Shown here one piece after another: positions 16,429 to 24,726 of a stretch of DNA of 64,000 nucleotides. The DNA is from Sphingopyxis panaciterrae. GTDB taxonomy: Bacteria; Pseudomonadota; Alphaproteobacteria; Sphingomonadales; Sphingomonadaceae. Below the pieces are notes generated by a model. It had not been told where the DNA came from, ran no database searches, and was given only the letters and a program-made list of their open reading frames with translations. Location: assembly GCF_011762125.1 (NCBI RefSeq), contig NZ_JAASQN010000001.1:620001-684000 (forward strand), read 5' to 3'. Each line of letters opens with the position of its first letter. Within the stretch, counting starts at the first letter, position 1. The translations under genes and the position numbers were made by a program.

Positions 16429-18408
16429 ATGCGATCGTTCAAGCAGTTTATGCTGTTGCCGCTCGTCCTGCTGCTGGGGATTGGCGCCGTGGGGCAGGCG
16501 GTTCCGCCCGCCTCGGTCGCGACGAAGAGCGCCCCGGCCGCAACCAACGCCGCCGCCGCCCCGACCGCGGGGCCGGCGCCAGTGGCGGCGCTGACCAAGC
16601 AGGACATCGATAGCTGGCTCGACGGCTATATGCCCTTCGCGCTCGAACGCGGCGACCTGGCGGGCGCGGTCGTCGTCGTGGTCAAGGATGGGCAGGTGCT
16701 GACCCAGCGCGGCTTCGGCTATGCCGACCTTGCCAAGCGGGCGCCGGTCGATCCCGAGCGCACGCTGTTCCGCCCCGGATCGGTATCGAAGCTGTTCACC
16801 TGGACCGCGGTGATGCAGGAGGTGGAGGCAGGCCGGATCGACCTCGACAAGGACGTCAACGCCTATCTTGATTTCAAGATCGCTCCCTATCGGGGCAAGC
16901 CCGTCACCATGCGCCAGCTGATGACGCACACGTCGGGGTTCGAGGAACATGGCAAGCGGACCATGTTCGAGGATCCGAAGTTCCAGATTTCGCTGGGCGA
17001 TTATGTGAAGACGCCGCCGAAGCGCATCTATGCGCCGGGGACGACGCCGTCCTATTCCAACTATGGCACCGCATTGGCGGGCTATATCGTCGAGCGCGTG
17101 TCGAAGACGCCCTTCGACACCTATGTCGAACGGCGGATATTCCAGCCGCTCGGCATGACGCGGTCGACCTTTCGCCAGCCGCTGCCGTCGGCGTTCGCGC
17201 CGTGGATGGCGACGGGATATCGCAAGGGGTCGGCCGGACCCTCGAAATTCGAGATCGTCGGACCAGGACCGGCCGGGGCGCTGTCGGCGACCGGCGCCGA
17301 CATGGGCAAGTTCATGATCGCGCATCTGGCGCAGGGGGCGGGGCTGATGAAACCCGAAACCGCGCGGATGATGCACGACACGCCGCTGACCATCCTGCCG
17401 CCGCTCAACCGTATGGAACTCGGATTTTTCGAAACCAACATCAACGGGCGCCAGGTGATCGCGCATCTGGGCGATACCCAGCTTTTCCACACCGCGCTTC
17501 ACCTGTTCACCAACGAGAATATCGGCATCTATATGTCGTTCAACGCGACCGGCGAGCAGGCATCGGTCGGTCCGGTGCGCCGCGCGCTGTTCGAACAATT
17601 CGCCGATCGCTACCTTCCCGGCAATGAAATGCCCGCGACGCGGGTCGATGCGAAGACGTCGGCCGAACATGCCAAAATGCTCGCCGGCAACTGGCTCAAC
17701 AGCCGCCGGGCGGAATCGAATTTCTATGCGCTGGCCTCGTTCATCGGCCAGATGACGGTGAGCGTCGATGCCAAGGGCAATCTGATCGTTCCGGCAGCGC
17801 GCGACCTGAATGGCGTGCCGGCGAAATGGGTCGAGACCGCGCCGTTCGTCTGGCACAATGCCAATGGCCATGGGCGGCTCGCCGCGCAGATCGTCGACGG
17901 CAAGGCCGTGCGCTGGAGCATCGACGGCATTTCGCCCTTCATGGTGTTCGACCGCGCCCCCGCGTCGAAATCGGCGGCGTGGTTGAAGCCCGCGCTCTAC
18001 GCTGGTTTCGCGATATTGCTGATCACCTTGCTGCAATGGCCGGTGTCGGCGCTGATCCGCCGCCATTACAAGGCACCGCTGGCGCTGCAGCGCCGGTCGC
18101 TGCTGGCCTATCGCGGCGTGCGGGTTGCGGCGGCGCTGGTGCTCGCGATGATCGCCGGGTGGGTGATCAGCCTGTCGACGATGAAGGCGCTGCCATCCTT
18201 CGATCCGTGGCTGTGGTTCCTGCAGATCGCCGGGCTGATCGTGTTCGTCGGCGGCGTGGCTGTCGCGGTCTGGAACCTGCGCCTCGTCCGCCGGGAAAAG
18301 CGCGGCTGGTTTCGCACGCTATGGGCGGCGCTCATCCTGCTGGCGATGCTGCTGACACTGTACACCGCCTGGACCTTTGGCTTGATCGCGATGACGGTGA
18401 ATTACTGA
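16429..18408 (+). CDS. Serine hydrolase (class C beta-lactamase/DD-peptidase fold) with C-terminal membrane domain, copy 2
   Basis: 659 residues, a clear paralogue of the protein at 6949 with the same length and domain order. A signal peptide and Ala/Pro-rich linker (1-52) come first, then the catalytic domain with S118-V-S-K121 and YSN. HLG stands where copy 1 has HAG. Four C-terminal membrane spans follow. The two copies keep long identical stretches (for example GAVVVVVKDG and LTQRGFG) but differ in the third motif and the substrate-side loops. A GGGAG box precedes the ATG. Its stop codon overlaps the start of the second enolase (TGATG). This hydrolase-enolase pair looks like a duplicated unit. 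Confidence 0.8.
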   Translation: MRSFKQFMLLPLVLLLGIGAVGQAVPPASVATKSAPAATNAAAAPTAGPAPVAALTKQDIDSWLDGYMPFALERGDLAGAVVVVVKDGQVLTQRGFGYADLAKRAPVDPERTLFRPGSVSKLFTWTAVMQEVEAGRIDLDKDVNAYLDFKIAPYRGKPVTMRQLMTHTSGFEEHGKRTMFEDPKFQISLGDYVKTPPKRIYAPGTTPSYSNYGTALAGYIVERVSKTPFDTYVERRIFQPLGMTRSTFRQPLPSAFAPWMATGYRKGSAGPSKFEIVGPGPAGALSATGADMGKFMIAHLAQGAGLMKPETARMMHDTPLTILPPLNRMELGFFETNINGRQVIAHLGDTQLFHTALHLFTNENIGIYMSFNATGEQASVGPVRRALFEQFADRYLPGNEMPATRVDAKTSAEHAKMLAGNWLNSRRAESNFYALASFIGQMTVSVDAKGNLIVPAARDLNGVPAKWVETAPFVWHNANGHGRLAAQIVDGKAVRWSIDGISPFMVFDRAPASKSAAWLKPALYAGFAILLITLLQWPVSALIRRHYKAPLALQRRSLLAYRGVRVAAALVLAMIAGWVISLSTMKALPSFDPWLWFLQIAGLIVFVGGVAVAVWNLRLVRREKRGWFRTLWAALILLAMLLTLYTAWTFGLIAMTVNY

Positions 18409-19418
18409 TGGCACGCTTGAAACTCGGGGTTTCGGTCGAAAAGCTCAAACTGGCCGCGCCATTCCGTATCGCCAGCCGGACCTTCGACAGCGCCGATGCC
18501 ATCGTCGTCACCCTCGACGACGGGTCGCATGTGGGCCGGGGCGAGGCGACCGGCGTCTATTATCTCGGCGACGATCTTGCCCATATGCTGGCGGCGCTCG
18601 AGCAGGCGCACGACGCGATCGAGGACGGGCCGTCGCGCGAAGAACTGCGGTCGATCCTGCCCGCGGGCGGTGCCCGCAACGCGGTCGACGCCGCATTGTG
18701 GGAGCTTGAATCGAAGCGCTCGGGCTTGCCCGTCTGGGCGCTGGCGGGCCTCGCCGCGCCGCGTCCGCTGCGCACGACCTTCACCGTCGGTGCCGACGAG
18801 CCGGCGCGGATGGCCGAAGCGGCGCGGGCCTATGCGCACGCCCGCTCGATCAAGATCAAGCTGACCGGCGACCTCGACCTCGACATCGCGCGGGTGTCGG
18901 CGATCCGTGCCGCGCGCCCCGATGTCTGGATCGGGGTCGATGCCAATCAGGGCTTCGCGATCGGCGACCTCGACGCGCTCGTCGCGGCGATGGTGGCGGC
19001 CGATGTGGCGCTGATCGAACAGCCGCTGGCGCGCGGGCGCGAGGCCGACCTCGACGGGTATCGCTCGCCGATCCCGCTCGCCGCGGACGAAAGCGCGCTG
19101 ACGCTGGACGACGTCCCGGCGCTGAACGGCCGGTTCGACGTCTTCAACATCAAGCTCGACAAATGCGGCGGGCTGACCGAGGCGCTGATGATCGCAGAGG
19201 CGGCGCGCAAGGCGGACCTCGGCGTCATGGTCGGCTGCATGGTGTCGAGCAGCCTCGGCATCGCGCCGGGCTTCGTCGTCGGCCAGCATTGCGACATCGT
19301 CGACCTCGACGGGCCGCTCTTCCTGGCACAGGATCGCGCGCCCGGGCTCGTCTACCGCGACGGCACGATCTGGTGCGACGAAGCGGTGTGGGGCGCCCGC
19401 ACGGCCGTCGCGGCATGA
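18408..19418 (+). CDS. Enolase-superfamily dipeptide epimerase / N-acetyl-D-glutamate racemase-like protein, copy 2
   Basis: 336 residues, a paralogue of the enolase at 14006. The same catalytic set is intact: IKIKLTG, DANQG, EQPL, DES and NIKLDKCGG. It differs mainly in the N-terminal capping domain, which governs substrate choice in this superfamily, so the two copies may handle different dipeptides or N-acyl amino acids. The ATG at 18408 overlaps the stop of serine hydrolase copy 2. Its own stop overlaps the transporter ATG. The longer frame from 17826 is a shadow of the hydrolase gene. Confidence 0.8.
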   Translation: MARLKLGVSVEKLKLAAPFRIASRTFDSADAIVVTLDDGSHVGRGEATGVYYLGDDLAHMLAALEQAHDAIEDGPSREELRSILPAGGARNAVDAALWELESKRSGLPVWALAGLAAPRPLRTTFTVGADEPARMAEAARAYAHARSIKIKLTGDLDLDIARVSAIRAARPDVWIGVDANQGFAIGDLDALVAAMVAADVALIEQPLARGREADLDGYRSPIPLAADESALTLDDVPALNGRFDVFNIKLDKCGGLTEALMIAEAARKADLGVMVGCMVSSSLGIAPGFVVGQHCDIVDLDGPLFLAQDRAPGLVYRDGTIWCDEAVWGARTAVAA

Positions 19419-20698
19419 CCACCGCACCGGAGCCGACCTGGTTCGGCCAGCCGCGCGGGCTGACCGTGCTGTTCCTGACCAATATGTGGGAGCAATTCTC
19501 CTACTATGGCATGCGCGCGCTGCTGGTCTATTATATGACCAAGGAGCTGCTGCTGACGCAGGGCCATTCGTCCTTCGTCTATGGCGCTTATACCGCCTGC
19601 GCCTATTTCACTCCGATCGTCGGCGGCGTGATCGCCGACCGCCTGCTCGGCAAGCGCCGCGCCGTCATCCTGGGCGCGACGATCATGGCGATCGGCCATT
19701 TCATGATGGCGTTCGAGCCGCTTTTCTATGCCGCGCTCGCGACGATCGCGATCGGCAACGGGCTGTTCCTCCCCAGCCTGCCGAGCCAGATCAACGACCT
19801 CTACACCGCCGGCGACGCCCGGCGCGGCTGGGCGTACAACGTCTATTATGTCGGCATCAACATCGGCGGTTTCCTGGCGCCCCTGATCTGCGGGACATTG
19901 GGCGAGCTTTACGGCTGGCATTACGGGTTCGGCGCCGCCGGCGTCGGCATGTTCGCGGGGCTGATCATCTATGTCTGGGGGCAGCGCTACCTGCCGCCCG
20001 AACCGCCGCGCGCGCCGACGGCCGACATGCCGCCGATGCGCTGGGCCGATCACAAGGGCACCTTCATGGTGCTGGCCGCCGTCGCGCTGTCGGTCACCGT
20101 CTTCCGCGGCGCTTATGAACAGGTCGGCAATACGGTCGCGCTGTGGGCCGACACCGGGCTCGATCGCGCGATCGGCGGGTGGACGATCCCGATGACCTGG
20201 TTCCAGTCGCTCAACCCGCTGCTCGTGATGCTGATGACGCCGCCGCTGCTCGCCTATTGGCGCCGCCGCGCCGATGCCGGGCACGATATGGCGCCGGCGC
20301 GGCGCATGGCGCTGGGCGCGCTCGTCGTCGCCGGCGCCTATCTGCTGCTCGCGGCGGTCGAATGGGGCAGCGGCGAGGCGAAGGCGCCCTGGTTCTGGTT
20401 CGCGATCTTTTTCGCCATCTTCACCTTTGGCGAGCTTTTAATCCTGCCGACCGGCCTTGGCCTCTTCGCGCGGCTGGCGCCGCCGCGGCTCGGCGCGACG
20501 ACCGTTGCGGCCTGGTATCTCGCGATCTTCTCGGGCAGCCTGTCGGCGGGGCTTGTCGGGATGCTGTGGAGCCACACCGGCCATGCCGCCTTCTTCGCAC
20601 TGCTGAGCGGTATCGCGGTCGCCGCGGCGCTGCTGCTGCGCTCGCTCGACCGCGCTGTCCGGCGGGTCGATCCGACGTGGGTTGCGAAGGCCGACTGA
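19415..20698 (+). CDS. POT-family proton-dependent peptide transporter
   Basis: 427 residues with about 12 membrane spans, shorter than the usual 14-span bacterial POT (around 480-500). The first span carries NMWEQFSYYGMR where classical POT proteins have ExxERFxYYG. The proton-coupling ExxER motif is thus NxxEQ, with the second Glu kept. Other family traits are present: VGGVIADRLLGKR and the N-domain PTR2-like signature around NVYYVGINIGG. It should import di- and tripeptides into the cytoplasm, feeding the epimerases of the same operon. The changed motif could mean altered proton coupling. It is the last gene of the operon; the TonB receptor converges on it. Confidence 0.85.
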   Translation: MTTAPEPTWFGQPRGLTVLFLTNMWEQFSYYGMRALLVYYMTKELLLTQGHSSFVYGAYTACAYFTPIVGGVIADRLLGKRRAVILGATIMAIGHFMMAFEPLFYAALATIAIGNGLFLPSLPSQINDLYTAGDARRGWAYNVYYVGINIGGFLAPLICGTLGELYGWHYGFGAAGVGMFAGLIIYVWGQRYLPPEPPRAPTADMPPMRWADHKGTFMVLAAVALSVTVFRGAYEQVGNTVALWADTGLDRAIGGWTIPMTWFQSLNPLLVMLMTPPLLAYWRRRADAGHDMAPARRMALGALVVAGAYLLLAAVEWGSGEAKAPWFWFAIFFAIFTFGELLILPTGLGLFARLAPPRLGATTVAAWYLAIFSGSLSAGLVGMLWSHTGHAAFFALLSGIAVAAALLLRSLDRAVRRVDPTWVAKAD

Positions 20699-20784
20699 CC
20701 GGCGCTGCCGGCGCTTTCGACTTCGCTCGATACGAACGCGATTGAGGATGGCGGGTATCGGCCGGGAGTTGCCGTCCCGTCCAT

Positions 20785-20875
20785 CGTCACCCCGGACTTG
20801 ATCCGGGGTCCCGCTGGACGTCGAAACCTGCGTTACCCTCAAAAAGCGGGATCCCGGGTCAAGCCCGGGATGACG
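20785..20875. repeat. Dispersed intergenic hairpin repeat, copy 2
   Basis: CGTCACCCCGGACTTGATCC at the left end and AAGCCCGGGATGACG at the right end form a long imperfect hairpin. The left arm is identical to copy 1 at 6614 for about 31 bases. It lies just after the last gene of the D-amino-acid operon. Confidence 0.8.
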
Positions 20876-20934
20876 AAGCTGTAGAAAGCGATGCCTGCTT
20901 CCCACCCCAAAGCGGCCGTCCACGGTGCGAACAC

Positions 20935-20969
20935 AAAAAAGGGAGGCAGCGGCGGTACCGCGGCCTCCC
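20935..20969 (-). terminator. Rho-independent terminator of the TonB receptor gene
   Basis: On the minus strand, GGGAGGC...GCCTCCC forms a GC-rich stem (20941-20969) followed directly by six Ts (20935-20940). It lies about 30 bases after the receptor's stop codon. Confidence 0.85.
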
Positions 20970-21001
20970 GTCAGTAAGAGCGGACGATGTCCGTCGCTTC
21001 G

Positions 21002-23719
21002 TCAGAAATTGAGCTTCACGCCGCCCGAGACATAGCGGCCGATCACGTCATAGTTCGGCGTGATATAGGGGGTGAACGGCGGGTCGACGTCGAACAGGTT
21101 GTTGACGTTGCCGAACAGGGTGAACGGCCCCGCCTTGAACTGCAGCCCCAGGTCGACATAGGTGCGGCTGCCGTTGCGGTTGTTGACGATCGCTTCCTGC
21201 GTCGGGCCCAGCTGGGTGTTGTAGACGCCGCCGTCGACGTAACGAACGCGCAGGTTCGCGCCGATATCGTCGTTGTCGAAGGCGACCGTCGCCGAACCGC
21301 GCCATTTCGGGGTCGAGAAGGCGGTTTCGCCGCCGACGATGCCAGACACGTCGGTGCCGTTGATCTTCAGGTGGAAGACATGGTTGGCCAGCGCGCGGAA
21401 GGTCAGCTTTCCGTTGCCCAGCGCCATCCGGTACGATGCTTCGATATCGAGGCCGGTGGTGTTGTAATTGGCGAGGTTGCGATAGGTGTTCGTCATCGAT
21501 TCGATGCTGCCGTTCGGCAGGCGGGTGATGACGCCGCCGCACGTCCGGTCGTTCGGATTGGCCGCATAGCATTGACGCAGCAGATCCTGCGCGGTCACCG
21601 TCGTGATCACATTGTCGATGTCGATCTCATAATAATCGACCGACAGGTTGAGCCCGGGAATATAGTGCGGCGAATAAGAACCGCCGAGCGTCAGCGTGTG
21701 CGAGATTTCGGGCGTCAGATTCTTGTTGCCGCCGCCATAGACGACGACATTGGCCTGCGGCGTGTTGACCGCGCCGCTGGCATCGGGGAACGGATCGATG
21801 ACGTTGCCGATGTTGGTCGACCGGGTGAGGAAATATTCGGTGATGCTGGGCGAGCGGATGTCGCGCGAATAGACGGCGCGCAGCAGCAGGTCATTGACGA
21901 CGCGCAGGGTGCCGCCGGTCTTCCACGACCAGATGCCGCCGCTGGTGCTGTAGTCCGAATAGCGCGCGGCGCCGTTGATATCGAGCTTCACCGTGCCGTC
22001 GACGTCGATCAGCGGCACGTTCACTTCGGCGAACGCTTCCTTGACGTTGAAGCTGCCGCCGGTGGCCGACGAATTGAGGGTTCCGAGCGCGTTCGCGAGC
22101 GACAGCGGATCGACATAGTTGGTCGTCTGCTTTTCCCAGCGCGCGTCGGCGCCGACCGCGATATCGACGGCGCCCGCCCAGGTCGAGAAGGGCTGGCCCG
22201 ATAGGCTGGCGCCGACGGCGTCGAGCTTGGTCGTGGAGATCAGCTGCGATCCGCCGAAAGCCCAGGCAACCGCGTCGTCGGAGATATTGCCGTTGCCGAA
22301 CAGGTTGATCGGCACGCAATTGGGATCGTCGTTGGCGGTCGATGCGTCGGCGTTGATCCGGCACACCGGCGCATTGTTCACCAGCACGGAATCGACACCC
22401 GCGTTGAAGCGCGCCTTGATCCGCTGGTTGTTCAGCCGCTGGTTGATCCGGATTTCGCCATGATCATAATAGGCATTGTAGCTCCAGCCGTTGCCGAATG
22501 TTCCCTCGAGCCCGATCGCGCCTTCGAGGTTGCGGCGGTTGAACTTGAATTTCAGCATCTTGTCGGGACCGACATCGTCGAGGACGCGGCCGAGGATGAA
22601 TGGGCCGGTGACGCCGGCCGCCGCGAGCTGGTCGCGGTTCTGCTGGGTCAGGAAGGCGTTGTCGGGCATGATCACCGCAGTCGGCGTTTCAGGGAAGAAG
22701 CCGTAATTGCCGGTCATGCGATGATAGCTGAAATTGGCCCAGATCTTGAGCGAGTCGGTGATGTCGTAGCTGGCGCGGGCGAAACCGTTGATGCGTTCAT
22801 ACGGCGTGCTGACCGCGACATAGTCATAGATGTTCTGGCCGCCACCGCCGACGGTCGTCACGCCCTGGGTCACCTCGCCGAACGGAAATCCGCCGATATT
22901 GCCGTCGGGATTGAAGACGAGATTATAGGGGGCGCCGGTCAGGCCGAGGATCGAGCCGCCGTTATAGAGCTGGGTCGAATTGGGATCATTCACCAGTTCC
23001 AGCCGGCCGTCGGGGCGGAGAAATACGCCCGATTCAAGCTGCGGGCGGCTCTTGCGGTTGAGGATGCCGCGTTCGTTCATATAGTCGGCGGCGACCATGA
23101 AGTGGCCGCGGCCACCCGCGAAATCGGTGCCCCACGCGATATCGGCGCCATAGCGCGCGCCATCGCCGCGCGACGATACGCCGGTCTGCGCGCCCAGGCG
23201 CCAGCCGGTGAAATCATCGTCGAGGATGATGTTGACCACGCCCGCGACGGCGCCCGAGCCCCAGGCCGCGGAAGCGCCGCCGGTCACGACGTCGATGCGC
23301 TTGACCAGGCTCTGCGGTACGGTGTTGAGATCGGCGGCGCCCGAAAAGCGGTGCCCATCGAGCAACGTCAGCGTGCGGACCGGGCCGAGCCCGCGCATGT
23401 CGGCGGTCGAGACGCCGCTGCTGGTATTGCCGGTCGTCGTCGTCGGCGTCGATGTGGGGCGGAATTGCGGGGTATCGTTGAGCACCTGGGCAATGCTCGG
23501 GCGGTTGCCCAGCGCCAGTTCGGCCTCGCCGATCACCGTGGTCGGCGTCGGCGCGTCGAAGCCCGAACGCTGAATACGCGAACCCGTCACCACGATATCC
23601 TCGTCGCTGACCGCGAGCGGCGCTGCCGTTTCGGGCGCGGTCTGAGCATGGGCCGGGCTGTGGCATGCGATGGCTGTGAGCGCGGTGCTGGCGAGCCAGC
23701 CCAGTTGAACAATTTTCAT
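21002..23719 (-). CDS. TonB-dependent outer-membrane receptor, putative peptide uptake
   Basis: About 905 residues. Signal peptide (1-26, ending AHAQ), a short EDIVVTGSRI TonB-box-like region, an N-terminal plug domain (roughly 45-170; RIDVVTGGASAAWGSGAVAG) and a C-terminal 22-strand barrel ending in GVKLNF. The RIQRSGF/PTPTTVI type of plug is typical of the large receptors sphingomonads use for peptides and glycans. The start at 23719 is chosen because it begins the signal peptide and follows AGGGGA; the frame extends to 23845 without a signal. It faces the D-amino-acid operon and its promoter shares AT-rich motifs with that operon, suggesting it supplies the peptides. Confidence 0.85.
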   Translation of the reverse strand: MKIVQLGWLASTALTAIACHSPAHAQTAPETAAPLAVSDEDIVVTGSRIQRSGFDAPTPTTVIGEAELALGNRPSIAQVLNDTPQFRPTSTPTTTTGNTSSGVSTADMRGLGPVRTLTLLDGHRFSGAADLNTVPQSLVKRIDVVTGGASAAWGSGAVAGVVNIILDDDFTGWRLGAQTGVSSRGDGARYGADIAWGTDFAGGRGHFMVAADYMNERGILNRKSRPQLESGVFLRPDGRLELVNDPNSTQLYNGGSILGLTGAPYNLVFNPDGNIGGFPFGEVTQGVTTVGGGGQNIYDYVAVSTPYERINGFARASYDITDSLKIWANFSYHRMTGNYGFFPETPTAVIMPDNAFLTQQNRDQLAAAGVTGPFILGRVLDDVGPDKMLKFKFNRRNLEGAIGLEGTFGNGWSYNAYYDHGEIRINQRLNNQRIKARFNAGVDSVLVNNAPVCRINADASTANDDPNCVPINLFGNGNISDDAVAWAFGGSQLISTTKLDAVGASLSGQPFSTWAGAVDIAVGADARWEKQTTNYVDPLSLANALGTLNSSATGGSFNVKEAFAEVNVPLIDVDGTVKLDINGAARYSDYSTSGGIWSWKTGGTLRVVNDLLLRAVYSRDIRSPSITEYFLTRSTNIGNVIDPFPDASGAVNTPQANVVVYGGGNKNLTPEISHTLTLGGSYSPHYIPGLNLSVDYYEIDIDNVITTVTAQDLLRQCYAANPNDRTCGGVITRLPNGSIESMTNTYRNLANYNTTGLDIEASYRMALGNGKLTFRALANHVFHLKINGTDVSGIVGGETAFSTPKWRGSATVAFDNDDIGANLRVRYVDGGVYNTQLGPTQEAIVNNRNGSRTYVDLGLQFKAGPFTLFGNVNNLFDVDPPFTPYITPNYDVIGRYVSGGVKLNF

Positions 23720-23834
23720 AGAAATCCCCTTCACCGTCCTGGTGGCAACGCGGGCGAGCCCCGGCCGTGTCGTTTTTCCGAACGGTCCTGAATGAGACTG
23801 CTGCTTGCCGATATCCATAAGCGCAGACAAAATA

Positions 23835-23877
23835 GAAAATTTCAAGCCAGAAAGAGAAAAAATTTCAAAATCTGAAA
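23835..23877. promoter_or_regulatory. AT-rich promoter with TTTCA-N5-TGAAA and GAAAATTTCAA motifs
   Basis: Upstream of the TonB receptor. TTTCA (23863-23867) and TGAAA (23873-23877) are an inverted pair, and GAAAATTTCAA lies at 23835-23845. The motif class is the same as at 5742, 6871 and 8951, which suggests one regulator for all four promoters. Confidence 0.45.
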
Positions 23878-24063
23878 AATCAGCGTTGCGAGATGGATAT
23901 GGGCAAGCGGCGCGGGTTTCGCGCCGGCGCCGTCATCCTGTCGTCGATCGGGGACCCGCCGCGGTGGATGGGGTAGGGCCTATTCCTCGGCGAGGAGGTC
24001 GATTGCAAACCTAAATGAACAATGTCGGCTTTGGGGTGGGGAGCCGCCATTCGCTAACCATCC

Positions 24064-24151
24064 ATAACCGTCGCCCCCGCGAAGGCGGGGGCCGCAATCG
24101 GCCGAGCGCAAGGCTGCCAGCGGCCCCCGCCTTCGCGGGGGCGACGGTTAT
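24064..24151. repeat. Perfect 32-base inverted repeat, extragenic palindrome
   Basis: Left arm 24064-24095 and right arm 24120-24151 are exact reverse complements with a 24-base loop. Each arm begins ATAACCGTCGCCCCCGCGAA and contains a smaller hairpin of its own (CCCCCGC-GAAG-GCGGGGG). This kind of element is often dispersed in sphingomonad genomes. I see no second copy in the window. Confidence 0.85.
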
Positions 24152-24381
24152 TTGGCTAGCGTCCGCAATCGGCCGTCAGCAGACATTCCTGTCCCCGGTA
24201 CACACGTCAGCGGAGGCAAGGTCCAAGTTGCTGTTTTTTATGTATGGCAGGTGACAAGTTTGACAAGTTTAGCAACACGCCGGACGTCGGAAGGGGTTGC
24301 CGCCAAGGCCGGATTGCTGATCGGTAATTTCCCGCCCATGTCGTCGACATATGACGGCCGATACAGCCGCTTCGCCGGCCG

Positions 24382-24726
24382 ATGAAGGATCGCACGCCCT
24401 TGCCCAATTCCCGCGCCGACCTCGATGAACGGACCTGCCGGCTGATCTGCCCGATCGCCGCGGCGATGGTCGGGGTGTGCCTGACCGGCATCGGCATATT
24501 GCAGGTCAGCGTCAGCCTGGCGCGGCAGACGACGCTGGCCGACGACCTGCTGGCGATCGACGCGCTGCTGTTCCTCACCGCGATGCTGTCATCCTATTTC
24601 GCCTTGCGGCTCGATTCAGCGCGGCGGCTGCACCGGCTCGAACAGCTGGCGGATACCAGTTTCATTGGTGCGATGCTGCTCATGACGTGCGCCTGTTTCG
24701 TCATCACCTACGCCGTCCATATCTAG
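24382..24726 (+). CDS. Small inner-membrane protein, function unknown
   Basis: 114 residues with three likely hydrophobic spans (about 22-45, 58-75 and 92-112). The segment between spans two and three is charged (RLDSARRLHRLEQLAD). No catalytic motif is visible. Three-span proteins of this size are usual in sphingomonads without known role. The last four bases (CTAG) overlap the end of the histidine kinase gene: both stop codons use the same TAG palindrome. Confidence 0.65.
   Translation: MKDRTPLPNSRADLDERTCRLICPIAAAMVGVCLTGIGILQVSVSLARQTTLADDLLAIDALLFLTAMLSSYFALRLDSARRLHRLEQLADTSFIGAMLLMTCACFVITYAVHI

Larger units (their letters stand above)
20699..21001. other. Convergent intergenic region with repeat and terminator
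   Basis: No gene is seen. It contains dispersed repeat copy 2 (20785-20875), a CCCACCCCAAAGCGGCCGTC flank (about 20901-20920) shared in part with the other repeat regions at about 6752 and 24030, and a minus-strand terminator at 20935-20969. Confidence 0.6.
23720..24381. other. Long intergenic region between TonB receptor and membrane protein
   Basis: No gene with coding character is seen; the short frames here overlap repeats. It holds the AT-rich receptor promoter (about 23820-23880), a GCTTTGGGGTGGGG block near 24030 shared with the other repeat regions, and the 32-base inverted repeat at 24064-24151. Confidence 0.55.

Noticed and set aside
6614..20875. Possible CRISPR array from the repeated hairpins
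   Set aside because: Only two copies, 14 kb apart, no spacer series and no cas genes.
24015..24385. Short frames between the TonB receptor and the small membrane protein
   Set aside because: They overlap the perfect inverted repeat and change composition within it; no ribosome site or domain was seen.
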